Origin: Endozoicomonas sp. OPT23
GTDB lineage: Bacteria > Pseudomonadota > Gammaproteobacteria > Pseudomonadales > Endozoicomonadaceae
Assembly: GCF_009653635.1 (NCBI RefSeq)
Contig: NZ_PPFD01000006.1
Span: 62,001-126,000, forward strand
Length of the DNA stretch: 64,000 bases
Reading direction: 5' to 3'
The notes below the pieces were generated by a model. The model was not told where the DNA came from. It searched no databases and was given only the letters and a program-made list of their open reading frames with translations. Position numbers and translations under genes: made by a program. Position 1 is the stretch's first letter. Every line of letters begins with the position of its first letter. Positions 49,144-57,692 of the stretch are shown here, in pieces.

Positions 49144-50172
49144 TCAGCGAACCATGAATTCTACGTCCGTCTTTTGCTCGCGATTCATCATATTTTTAAC
49201 CAGGTCATGTACTTTGAAGTCTTCAAAAATAACCTTGTGAAGCCCTTCGACAATAGGCATATACACATCCAGCTCTTTTGCTTTCTGCTTTACCTGACTC
49301 AGGGTGTTAACTCCTTCAGCGACTTGGCCGAGCGCCTCTTCTGCTTCCTGCAGTGTTTTGCCCTGCCCTAAAGCGAATCCAACCCGGTAGTTACGACTGA
49401 GGTCAGAGGTGCAGGTGGCTACCAGGTCACCGACACCGGCCAAGCCAAGGAAAGTCAACGGGTTCGCGCCGAGTGTTACCGCAAAGCGGCTCATTTCCGC
49501 CAGACTGCGGGTAATCATCATACTCTTGGTGTTCTCCCCCATCCCCATGGCTGCGCCCATACCGGAAACAATGGCATAGATGTTCTTCAGTGCTCCTGCC
49601 AGCTCAACACCGTAAGTATCATGGTTGGAGTAAACACGAAAATAGTCACAGTACAGAACCTGTTGGACGGTTTCGCAGAGATCATCATCTTCACTGGCGA
49701 TCACCGTGGCAGTAACCGCCTTGGCGACAATCTCCTTGGCCAGATTCGGCCCGCTGAGCACACCGATGCGGGCATCGGGTATTTCTTCTCTGAGGATTTC
49801 ACTCATCAGATCAAAGGTGACCGGTTCAATGCCTTTAGTGGTACTGACGACTATTTTGCCAGAAAGGAATGGAGCTGCTCTCTGGACCACTTCCCTGAAG
49901 GACTTACTGGGAATGGCGATCAACACGATATCAGCACTGGCCACAACGTCGTTTATATCAGTAGACGCTGTGACAGAAGGGTGAATATTGAAATCCGGTA
50001 GATATCTGTGGTTTATGTGGTCTTCATTAATGCCCCGTACCTGCTCTTCACTGCGCATCCACAGGTTAACCTTGTGGCCTTTCTGTGCTGAGATGTCTGA
50101 CAGGGCGGTACCAAAGCTGCCACCGCCCAGAATGGCAATGGTATACTGCTGGCTAGCTTCGTTTGGCGTCAT
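49144..50172 (-). CDS. gpsA: Glycerol-3-phosphate dehydrogenase [NAD(P)+]
   Basis: GpsA makes sn-glycerol-3-phosphate from dihydroxyacetone phosphate for phospholipid synthesis. From the ATG giving MTPNEASQQYTIAILGGG the protein has 342 residues, close to E. coli (339). The NAD-binding motif is GGGSFGTALSD, the catalytic Lys lies in GVELAGALKNIYAI, and NYRVGFALGQG follows. An upstream in-frame ATG at 50244 would add 24 acidic residues of no known role. Glycerol-3-phosphate made here and imported by Ugp feed the same pool. Confidence 0.95.
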   Translation of the reverse strand: MTPNEASQQYTIAILGGGSFGTALSDISAQKGHKVNLWMRSEEQVRGINEDHINHRYLPDFNIHPSVTASTDINDVVASADIVLIAIPSKSFREVVQRAAPFLSGKIVVSTTKGIEPVTFDLMSEILREEIPDARIGVLSGPNLAKEIVAKAVTATVIASEDDDLCETVQQVLYCDYFRVYSNHDTYGVELAGALKNIYAIVSGMGAAMGMGENTKSMMITRSLAEMSRFAVTLGANPLTFLGLAGVGDLVATCTSDLSRNYRVGFALGQGKTLQEAEEALGQVAEGVNTLSQVKQKAKELDVYMPIVEGLHKVIFEDFKVHDLVKNMMNREQKTDVEFMVR

Positions 50173-50697
50173 TGCAATCAATTCCGGCTGTAAGTCTTGG
50201 GAATCCGTTAAGGATTCCAGATTGATATCGGTAAAATCATACAATACTCACCACGTATATGGCATGAGTGAATGATAAAATCCAACGCCTTTCAGAGCTA
50301 TTTAAACGCTTTTGATATAATGGCCGGATTAATAGCTGCTATTTTCATATTTCAGAGTCTTCACATTTCAGGAGCCATTGAACATTGACCATTGATAGTT
50401 ATTAAGAACTGTTGAGAGTCATTACGATGATCCCGATACTGAAAGACCTCTAAATGTACAGATAAGACGGGATTTAGGTACCAAATGTCACTGAAAGCCT
50501 CTCAACTGTTGTTTTTTTGTTAAATTCAACACCCAGCCGCTGATTGCTGGCAGTTGGCAGTGGTATAGTGCAGCATCGGTACGAAAGTAATGAATTCCCG
50601 TGGCCAGTGACCCGTCAGATAACGGTCTGTTTGGCATATCAGTACATGGCAAAACAGCCATATTTCGGTCACGGTCTGATCCAGGAATAAAGAACGA
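50173..50697. other. Long non-coding gap between gpsA and fabA
   Basis: About 0.5 kb separates the divergent gpsA and fabA genes. I find no credible gene in it. A TATAAT box at 50316-50321 (rightward) has no good -35 element and would imply a fabA leader of about 370 nt. T-runs at 50510-50520 stand out. The region could hold a regulatory leader or small RNA, but nothing in the sequence proves it. Confidence 0.5.
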
Positions 50698-51210
50698 ATG
50701 AAGCAAGAATCCTTTGATAAAGAAGACCTGCTCCGCTGTTCACAAGGTGAACTGTTTGGTCCGGGCAATGCACAGTTACCAGCACCAAACATGCTGATGA
50801 TGGATCGCATTGTTAAGATCTGCAACGAAGGCGGGACTTACGGCAAGGGAGAGATTATTGCAGAGCTGGATATTTCTCCGGATCTCTGGTTTTTTGACTG
50901 TCACTTCCCTGGTGATCCGGTAATGCCTGGTTGTCTGGGGCTGGATGCTATGTGGCAGCTGGTTGGTTTCTATCTCGGCTGGGTCGGTAATCCTGGCAAG
51001 GGCCGTGCGCTGGGTAGTGGTGCTGTGAAATTCACCGGCCAGATTCTGCCAACGGCAAAGAAAGTGACCTACAAAATCAATATCAAGCGCGTTATCAGTC
51101 GTAAACTGGTGCTTGGTATTGCTGATGGCAGCGTCAGCGTAGATGGACGTGAAATCTATACCGCTGAAGGGCTCCGTGTCGGGCTGTTCCAGAGCACAGA
51201 CGCTTTTTGA
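50698..51210 (+). CDS. fabA: 3-hydroxydecanoyl-ACP dehydratase/isomerase FabA
   Basis: FabA introduces the cis double bond in unsaturated fatty-acid synthesis. The 170-residue protein has the catalytic His in [14 protein letters not shown] and the partner Asp in [18 protein letters not shown], and its length equals that of other FabA proteins. It is followed 28 nt later by fabB, forming the usual fabAB pair. Confidence 0.97.
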   Translation: MKQESFDKEDLLRCSQGELFGPGNAQLPAPNMLMMDRIVKICNEGGTYGKGEIIAELDISPDLWFFDCHFPGDPVMPGCLGLDAMWQLVGFYLGWVGNPGKGRALGSGAVKFTGQILPTAKKVTYKINIKRVISRKLVLGIADGSVSVDGREIYTAEGLRVGLFQSTDAF

Positions 51211-51238
51211 TTTATTTGGATAATTTGGGTTTAGACAC

Positions 51239-52456
51239 ATGAAACGCGTTGTTATTACAGGGATCGGCATCACATCTTGTCTGGGTATCACTCAGGACGA
51301 GGTCGCTGACAGTCTGAAAAATGGACGCTCAGGTATTCGCTTCAACGAAAGCTATGCCGAGAAAGGGTTTCGCAGTCATGTTTCCGGTACCGTAGACATT
51401 GACCTGAGCGAACACATTGATCGTAAAACGCTGCGTTTTATGGGACTGGCGGCTTCCTATGCCTATGTTTCCATGAAGCAGGCTATTGCAGATTCCGGTC
51501 TGACTGAAGACCAGGTCTCTAACCCGCGTACAGGTCTGATCGCTGCTTCCGGTGGAGCCTCTTCCGAGAACATCGTTGAAGCTGCAGATATCATGCGTGA
51601 GAAAGGTGTTAAGCGTGTCGGTCCTTACCGCGTAACGCGCACTATGGGCAGCACTGTATCAGCCTGTCTGGCAACACCGTTCAAGATCAAGGGTGTTAAC
51701 TACTCCATTACTTCTGCTTGTGCGACCAGTGCCCACTGTATTGGTAACGCGGTTGAACAGATTCAACTGGGCAAACAGGATGTCGTCTTTGCCGGCGGTG
51801 GTGAAGAAGAGCACTGGTCACAGACTGGCCTGTTCGATGCCATGGGCGCACTGAGCACCAAGTACAATGAAACCCCTGAGCAAGCTTCCCGTGCCTACGA
51901 TGCTGATCGTGACGGTTTTGTTATCGCTGGCGGTGGCGGCATGGTTGTGGTTGAAGAACTGGAACACGCTAAAGCTCGTGGTGCCAAGATCTATGGCGAA
52001 ATCGTAGGTTACGGTGCAACGTCCGACGGTTACGACATGGTTGCCCCTTCCGGTGAAGGCGCTGCCCGCTGCATGCGTCTGGCTATGGAGACTCTGGATG
52101 GCCCGGTTGATTACATCAACACCCACGGTACCAGTACTCCTGTTGGTGACGTTGCTGAACTGAAAGCACTGAAAGAAGTGTTTGGTGGCGAAATGCCAAC
52201 CATCAGTTCCACCAAGTCTCTGTCCGGGCACTCTCTGGGTGCTGCTGGTGTTCAGGAAGCAATCTACTGCCTGCTGATGATGAAGCACAACTTCATTACA
52301 GCTTCTGCAAACGTAGGTCAGCTGGATGAACAGGCTGAAGGTCTGCCAATTCTGGTGGGTGAAGCTCGTGAACAAAAACTGAACCGCATTATGTCCAACA
52401 GCTTCGGCTTTGGCGGCACTAATGCCTGTCTGGTTATGCAGGCATACGAAGGATAA
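51239..52456 (+). CDS. fabB: 3-oxoacyl-ACP synthase I FabB
   Basis: FabB elongates acyl chains and is needed for unsaturated fatty acids. The 405-residue ketosynthase has the Cys-His-His active site: Cys in [12 protein letters not shown], His in [11 protein letters not shown] and His in [11 protein letters not shown]. The C-terminal [13 protein letters not shown] is the standard ending. It shares a unit with fabA and ends at a strong terminator. Confidence 0.97.
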   Translation: MKRVVITGIGITSCLGITQDEVADSLKNGRSGIRFNESYAEKGFRSHVSGTVDIDLSEHIDRKTLRFMGLAASYAYVSMKQAIADSGLTEDQVSNPRTGLIAASGGASSENIVEAADIMREKGVKRVGPYRVTRTMGSTVSACLATPFKIKGVNYSITSACATSAHCIGNAVEQIQLGKQDVVFAGGGEEEHWSQTGLFDAMGALSTKYNETPEQASRAYDADRDGFVIAGGGGMVVVEELEHAKARGAKIYGEIVGYGATSDGYDMVAPSGEGAARCMRLAMETLDGPVDYINTHGTSTPVGDVAELKALKEVFGGEMPTISSTKSLSGHSLGAAGVQEAIYCLLMMKHNFITASANVGQLDEQAEGLPILVGEAREQKLNRIMSNSFGFGGTNACLVMQAYEG

Positions 52457-52474
52457 GATTTTTTCTTCCTTACT

Positions 52475-52506
52475 AAAAAGCCCTGATTTTTTCAGGGCTT
52501 TTTTTT
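52475..52506 (+). terminator. Rho-independent terminator of fabAB
   Basis: AAAAAGCCCTGA pairs with TCAGGGCTTTTT and continues into a run of eight T. It also separates fabB from the converging gene at 52515, and the A-run allows leftward use. Confidence 0.93.
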
Positions 52507-52514
52507 GGGAAAAA

Positions 52515-55205
52515 TCAATCTCGTTTGACCCTTCCTACCGGTCTACCGCCTTTTGAAAGTTGCAGTGACATAAGCCCATTTTCGAACTCATAGGCTGGTG
52601 CTCTGGGAATTGTTCTGCACCTGCTCTGTAAACTTTTTAAACTCCTTGGACCTCCTCCCTGATCAACAGCCTGTAGTTCAATAAGAGGCGCCAGAGCCTG
52701 CTGAATTTCTTGCCTTGTCATGAATGTCACAACATGCTCCATCTCCTGCACGGTAAACAGGTTGTACTTAATGGCTTTTAGAATATGAACCAGGCAGTGG
52801 TTTTCAAGCTCAGTGGCCTGGTAGCGATTGGCCAGCTGGAAAAGAGATACGATAGCTGATGCAGGTAATTCGCCAATGTTCCCTAGGTCTCCTGAAGTGA
52901 GATAAGTTTCAAAAGCTTTTTCTGCTAAGGGGTTGTTGGAATTAGCATTTTTGAAAGAGACCTTGTCCGTATTACCAAAGTGTTGTGCACTGCCAATGTA
53001 TTCGCAGCGAGCTGCTAAAAGGTTACGGTCCAGCCTGACCTCACCGCTGCGAAACTGAAGCGTACAGGGTTTATCAGCCAGTCTCGTACGACGTATAGCT
53101 TGCGAAGCTTTTCCTTCCTTTGCTTTAACCTCTGTAATTATCTTATCGATATGAGAGTTTTGACTACCAACAAAAGGAACCTGATAGATATCAAGACAAT
53201 GCAGTACCGTATCGAAATAGTTAGCCAGAGTATCTGCACCTTCATAGTCACCAGGGGCTATTGTGTCGGGCGTCAGTGATTTCCTGATCAACTGTTCCCG
53301 TGCTCGGGTAATATGAGCTTTCAATTCGAGAAACTCCTCTGCCCCAACTGGTTTTCCTGTCATTAGCGAAGCTCCTGTGGTTCTAGCCTGCCTACGTAGC
53401 TTCAATAAGACACGCTCTATCTTTTCAGTTGAATTGAAGCGCGCTGGCATGAGGGGTTCTTCGTCCTGGCTATCTGCTGAACAAAATTTACCCGCCAGTA
53501 CGGTATTCAACTTTTCTGTATTCAGTCTTCGAACAAGATGGAGGGTTGTAGTGGACAGGATGTCATAGCCTTTACGTGTCATCTGTTCATGAAGTGACTC
53601 TCCTTCATTGATTATCACACCGTTATAAATCACTCTCTGAGTACAGAGCGGGTACCCTTTTTCAGCTACATCCATACATAAATCTGCAACAGGCCCTGCA
53701 AGATTAAGATCCCCCAAGGTGATGGTCTGGCCAGTCAGTGTTTTCATAAACACAGCGGATAAGTGTGCCGGCGGGGATTTTCTGAGATTAACTTCAAGCT
53801 GGTGTTTAGCTTCCCACTGGCTGATTCGTTCTGACAGTGGTAGATCCGCATCGGACCGGTTTCGTTCGAGTAAAGATTCAGTAGGCTTGATTGATTCGAG
53901 TGCTGCCAGACTGGTTAACCCCTGATCATCATCCTGGTAATAATAATCATCAAGCCCTTGTGGCCTTTGCCAATCATAACCACCTCTTTGCAGAGCATGC
54001 AGAGACGGGTACTCCGCTTCAGCCCATGGGTCTATATATTCGGGCACTGTTGGCAGAGCTGGTGGTAACCCCTGCCTTTCGCTGGCGAACAATGACATAG
54101 GAGGGGCGTCGTCGTCATATTGGTAATGGGGTGCAATAGGCTGTGATCTTTGCTGCTGAAAAAGAGCTGCAGCCCGCTGGTTATTACCGGCAGAGATATC
54201 TCCAAGAATTCTTGAACAGTCCTGAGAATGAAACTCTCTTCTATAGGGCGCATGCTCATGCTGAGCAAGAGACTCAAGTTGAAAACGTGCACCGAGATTT
54301 CCTGCAACTGCAAGCTCATTAAGTTTCTTAACCAATACATCAGGAGGGATCTTCGAACGATCAACGTCACCCACCAGACATAATTGGGTCATTTCAAGCC
54401 ATGCTTTTTGAACTTCAATAGGCTCGTTTTGTAGCTTGGCAAGCTGGTAGTAGGCGAAGAACGCCTTTTCATGGTCACCTGCTTTGGTTGCTATTTTAGC
54501 CTCACTTTTTAAATTCAGTAATGGCATGCCTTTCATATAATCATGTCTTGCCAGCTTTGGAGAACTCGGTGGAGACATTCGCTGAGCGCGACCAACAGCC
54601 ATTGTGTCTCTGAAGAGACCGTCGCTTTCAGTCTTTTTTCGAAATGTAAATAGAGTTTCTGCTTGCTCAAGCAACTTATCTGTATTGGGATGATTAAGAC
54701 TATTAAGTGCCAGAAGTGCCGTTTTGAGCTGGGCTGGATCAAGGTCTTTATCACGTATTTTTTGACTAGTTCTTAATTCAACAAGATCTTTCAGGCATTC
54801 TGCGCAGCTATCAGGTGTTTCAGCGTAATTTTTCACGTGGTTAGCCGGAATTGGAATTATATTGTAAAAACAAAAGCGACTGAAAATTCCTTTTGCTTGT
54901 GAGTGCTTATTCTTCCGTAATAAATCCAGATCACCGATAAGCTGACAATATTCCTGCTGATCAGGTCGTTTTTCTGAACAAAGTACTCTCTTTAATTTTT
55001 TTTCGAGCTCGGATGCAACCTGATTAATGTCTCTGCAGTCACGTTTGGAAAGCCCTGTTGCCTGAGGTTGGCCCTGCGGAATACTCTCGATATATCGGGT
55101 TGCTGAGTGCGTCCGATACTGGCTGGTCTGCTCACCTTCTTTGATGGGAGGTTGTTGTCTTAATTCTGGGCTCCATCTCGAACCGTTGTTTTCATACGGA
55201 TTCAT
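52515..55205 (-). CDS. Eukaryote-like protein with ubiquitin-like and BTB/POZ domains
   Basis: This 896-residue protein has no signal peptide or membrane helix. Residues 1-55 look disordered. About 232-330 is helical and TPR/Sel1-like (GDHEKAFFAYYQLAKLQ). Residues 340-480 are low complexity, rich in Gln, Pro, Tyr and Asp. Residues 484-561 form a ubiquitin-like domain: KTLTGQTITL matches ubiquitin KTLTGKTITL, the match is ungapped from L8 to L56, and STTTLHLVRRL matches STLHLVLRL. Residues 712-813 form a BTB/POZ domain (CTLQFRSGEV, RNLLAARCEYIG, YLTSGDLGN, LFQLANRYQATELENHCL), followed by a BACK-like helical tail. The Ubl keeps L8, I44, H68 and V70 equivalents but lacks the RGG end. A secreted effector acting on host ubiquitination is my inference. 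It converges on fabB and is divergent from ugpB. Confidence 0.85.
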   Translation of the reverse strand: MNPYENNGSRWSPELRQQPPIKEGEQTSQYRTHSATRYIESIPQGQPQATGLSKRDCRDINQVASELEKKLKRVLCSEKRPDQQEYCQLIGDLDLLRKNKHSQAKGIFSRFCFYNIIPIPANHVKNYAETPDSCAECLKDLVELRTSQKIRDKDLDPAQLKTALLALNSLNHPNTDKLLEQAETLFTFRKKTESDGLFRDTMAVGRAQRMSPPSSPKLARHDYMKGMPLLNLKSEAKIATKAGDHEKAFFAYYQLAKLQNEPIEVQKAWLEMTQLCLVGDVDRSKIPPDVLVKKLNELAVAGNLGARFQLESLAQHEHAPYRREFHSQDCSRILGDISAGNNQRAAALFQQQRSQPIAPHYQYDDDAPPMSLFASERQGLPPALPTVPEYIDPWAEAEYPSLHALQRGGYDWQRPQGLDDYYYQDDDQGLTSLAALESIKPTESLLERNRSDADLPLSERISQWEAKHQLEVNLRKSPPAHLSAVFMKTLTGQTITLGDLNLAGPVADLCMDVAEKGYPLCTQRVIYNGVIINEGESLHEQMTRKGYDILSTTTLHLVRRLNTEKLNTVLAGKFCSADSQDEEPLMPARFNSTEKIERVLLKLRRQARTTGASLMTGKPVGAEEFLELKAHITRAREQLIRKSLTPDTIAPGDYEGADTLANYFDTVLHCLDIYQVPFVGSQNSHIDKIITEVKAKEGKASQAIRRTRLADKPCTLQFRSGEVRLDRNLLAARCEYIGSAQHFGNTDKVSFKNANSNNPLAEKAFETYLTSGDLGNIGELPASAIVSLFQLANRYQATELENHCLVHILKAIKYNLFTVQEMEHVVTFMTRQEIQQALAPLIELQAVDQGGGPRSLKSLQSRCRTIPRAPAYEFENGLMSLQLSKGGRPVGRVKRD

Positions 55206-55426
55206 TCTGGTACTCCTTTACTGCTATTGAGAAACAGTCTAGACAGAACTTAGGGAGAGCTTCGAGAGATCATTCTTGTCATTCTGTTTATAAAAACTCG
55301 GATTGTTTAGTTGACGGTCAAAAAAATAACTCTTGGCTTGTAACTAAACTGAAGCAGTTTTGTCGCCTCTCTGTCATGTCTTGCCATCAATATGATTCTG
55401 TTTTCAATTAAAAGCAGGATAGATTT

Positions 55427-56737
55427 ATGCTGGGAAAAATAACTAAAACGGCACTGTCTGCCACCATAATGGCTGGTTCGCTTATCAGCAGCACTTATGC
55501 GGCAACAGATATTACCCTCTGGCACGCCATGAGCGGTCGTAACGGTGAAATGGTCAAGGAAATTGCAGATCGTTTTAACAAAAGTCAGGGTAAGTATCAC
55601 CTGAAAGCCATAAATAAGGGTGGCTACGAAGACACCATGACAGCGGGCATCGCAGCATTCAGAGCCAGACAGGCTCCGGATATCATTCAAGTGTTTGATG
55701 CCGGTTCAGCAACCATTATTAATGCCAGGGGGGCGGTTTATCCTGTGCAGGATCTGCTGGAAGACAATAATGTTGCTTTTGATTCAAAAGACTATATTCC
55801 CGGCGTAAGAAACTTCTATGCAGATTCTCAGGGAAAAATGATTGGTCTGCCATTCAACAGCTCGACCCCCCTGCTCTATTACAATAAATCCGCTTTGAAA
55901 GCAGCAGGTATTGTGCAACCTCCCAAAACATGGGAAGAGTTTGAAGCGATGGCGCCGAGGTTGAAAGCGGCTGGTTTTACCGCTCTGGCACAATCCCACA
56001 GCCCATGGATTTTCACCGAGAACTTCCATTCCCGTCATAACCTGCCAATGGCCACCGACAACAATGGCTTTGACGGTACTGATGTAAAAATCCTCTACAA
56101 CAATGACCAGCTGAAGATGCACTGGTCCAAGGTTAAGGAATGGCTCGATAACAAATACTATGGCTACTTTGGTCGTGCCTGGGGAGACAATCAGGATGCT
56201 TTTGTACAACAAAAAGTGGCTATGTGGCTGGGTTCTTCCGGTTCCTTCGGTAACCTGAGAAAAACAGCGGACTTCGATTTCGGTACAACTTACCTGCCTT
56301 ACTGGCAGAGCATCACTTCCAGCCCGAAAAGCACCTTTATCGGTGGTGGTGCTCTGTTCAGTTTCTCTGGTCACTCAAAAGAGCGATACAAGGGAGCAGC
56401 CGAGTTCTACAAGTTCCTGACCAAACCTGAAATTCAACTGCTTTGGCACAAGGAAACCGGATACGTTCCTATCACTAATGCGGCTTATAAGCTGGCAAAA
56501 GACACGGGCTACTACAAACAGAAGCCGGATGCTGAAATTGGCATTCTTCAGCTGAGTCAAGAGACCGGAGACTGGTCAAAAGGCTATCGACTGGGATACT
56601 ACGTTCAAATCAGGGAGAGTCTGTATAAGAACTATGAACAGATTCTTTCTGGTGATGCCAGTGTAGACAGTGCATTCAATAAGATTGAAAAAGAGTCCAA
56701 TAAACTGCTGGCAAGGTTTAACAAGACGTATAAGTAA
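55427..56737 (+). CDS. ugpB: Glycerol-3-phosphate ABC transporter binding protein UgpB
   Basis: UgpB binds sn-glycerol-3-phosphate and glycerophosphodiesters in the periplasm. The 436-residue protein has a signal peptide (ending STYA|A near 25). It closely follows E. coli UgpB in several stretches: GGYEDTMTAGIAAFRARQAP, PFNSSTPLLYYNKSALKAAG, NNGFDGTD and WHKETGYVPITNAAY. AGGA upstream supports the ATG. The gene order ugpB-A-E-C is the same as in E. coli. The intergenic hairpin that follows would favour ugpB expression over the permeases. Confidence 0.93.
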   Translation: MLGKITKTALSATIMAGSLISSTYAATDITLWHAMSGRNGEMVKEIADRFNKSQGKYHLKAINKGGYEDTMTAGIAAFRARQAPDIIQVFDAGSATIINARGAVYPVQDLLEDNNVAFDSKDYIPGVRNFYADSQGKMIGLPFNSSTPLLYYNKSALKAAGIVQPPKTWEEFEAMAPRLKAAGFTALAQSHSPWIFTENFHSRHNLPMATDNNGFDGTDVKILYNNDQLKMHWSKVKEWLDNKYYGYFGRAWGDNQDAFVQQKVAMWLGSSGSFGNLRKTADFDFGTTYLPYWQSITSSPKSTFIGGGALFSFSGHSKERYKGAAEFYKFLTKPEIQLLWHKETGYVPITNAAYKLAKDTGYYKQKPDAEIGILQLSQETGDWSKGYRLGYYVQIRESLYKNYEQILSGDASVDSAFNKIEKESNKLLARFNKTYK

Positions 56738-56745
56738 TCCGGCAG

Positions 56746-56782
56746 GGTAACAGCGGTCTTAGTTATACGGGCTGCTGTTACC
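56746..56782 (+). other. Hairpin between ugpB and ugpA
   Basis: GGTAACAGC pairs perfectly with GCTGTTACC across a 19-nt loop in the 76-nt gap. Such structures behind binding-protein genes often protect the upstream mRNA and reduce read-through, giving more binding protein than permease. Confidence 0.65.
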
Positions 56783-56813
56783 TTAATTAAGGCTCAATCA
56801 GAAGAATAAACCA

Positions 56814-57692
56814 GTGCAAAAGGTCCAGTTTCAACACGGGTTCAGCCCCTATTTTTTCGTCGCCCCACAAATTCTCATCATTCTGATATTTTTTATCTGG
56901 CCTGCCATTCAGGCCGTACATCAGTCGTTCCTACTTGAAGATGCTTTTGGTTTGAGCAGTGAGTTTGTTGGCTTGCTGAATTATGAAGAGATATTTTCAG
57001 ACCCGGATTACCTAGGAACCGTCGGCTACACCTTATTTTTTTCAGCCACTGTCGCCTTCCTATCAATGGCCATCGCACTCTTGCTGGCTGTGCAGGCAAA
57101 CAGTGTTATTCGTGGCGCCAGTAGTTATAAAACTCTACTGATGTGGGCTTATGCCATTGCACCTCCTGCTGCAGGTCTGATCGGCAACCTGATGTTCAGC
57201 CCGTTGATTGGTGATCTCTATGCATTGCTCAATGAATCAGGCATTGAGTTTAATCATAATCAGAACGGTTCAGATGCCATCTTTGTCGTGGTTTTGATTG
57301 CTGTCTGGAAGCAGGTCAGCATCAATTTCATTTTCTTTCTTTCAGGTTTGCAGGGTATTCCGAACTCGGTAACAGAAGCGTCAAGAATAGATTGTCCCGG
57401 TTCATTTAAACGGTTCTGGAGTATTACCTTCCCACTACTGGCGCCAACCACATTTTTCCTGCTGGTGATCAATACCACCTATGCCTTCTTTGACACCTTC
57501 GGGATCATAGATGTCACTACTCGCGGTGGCCCGGGCTCTGCAACCAACACGCTGGTTTATAAGGTCTATACCGATGGCTTTCTGGGTGCCGATTTAGGCA
57601 GCAGCGCTGCTCAGTCTGTCATTCTCATGGTATTTGTGCTGACTTTGACCATCTTCCAGTTCCGATTTATTGAAAAGAAGGTGCATTATTAA
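56814..57692 (+). CDS. ugpA: Glycerol-3-phosphate ABC transporter permease UgpA
   Basis: This 292-residue inner-membrane permease has six predicted helices. It starts with QFQHGFSPYFFVAPQILIIL and carries the ABC-contact EAA-like loop VTEASRIDCPGSFKRFWSI and the family segment TTRGGPGSATNTLVYKVY. The start is a GTG. Its stop overlaps the ATG of ugpE (TAATG), so the permeases are translated together in equal amounts. Confidence 0.92.
   Translation: MQKVQFQHGFSPYFFVAPQILIILIFFIWPAIQAVHQSFLLEDAFGLSSEFVGLLNYEEIFSDPDYLGTVGYTLFFSATVAFLSMAIALLLAVQANSVIRGASSYKTLLMWAYAIAPPAAGLIGNLMFSPLIGDLYALLNESGIEFNHNQNGSDAIFVVVLIAVWKQVSINFIFFLSGLQGIPNSVTEASRIDCPGSFKRFWSITFPLLAPTTFFLLVINTTYAFFDTFGIIDVTTRGGPGSATNTLVYKVYTDGFLGADLGSSAAQSVILMVFVLTLTIFQFRFIEKKVHY

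Noticed and set aside
55365-55395. Possible Pho box before ugpB (CTGTCAT ... TTGCCAT)
   Set aside because: The two half-sites are 10 nt apart instead of 11, and the second matches only 5 of 7 positions. Too weak to call although Ugp systems are often PhoB-controlled.
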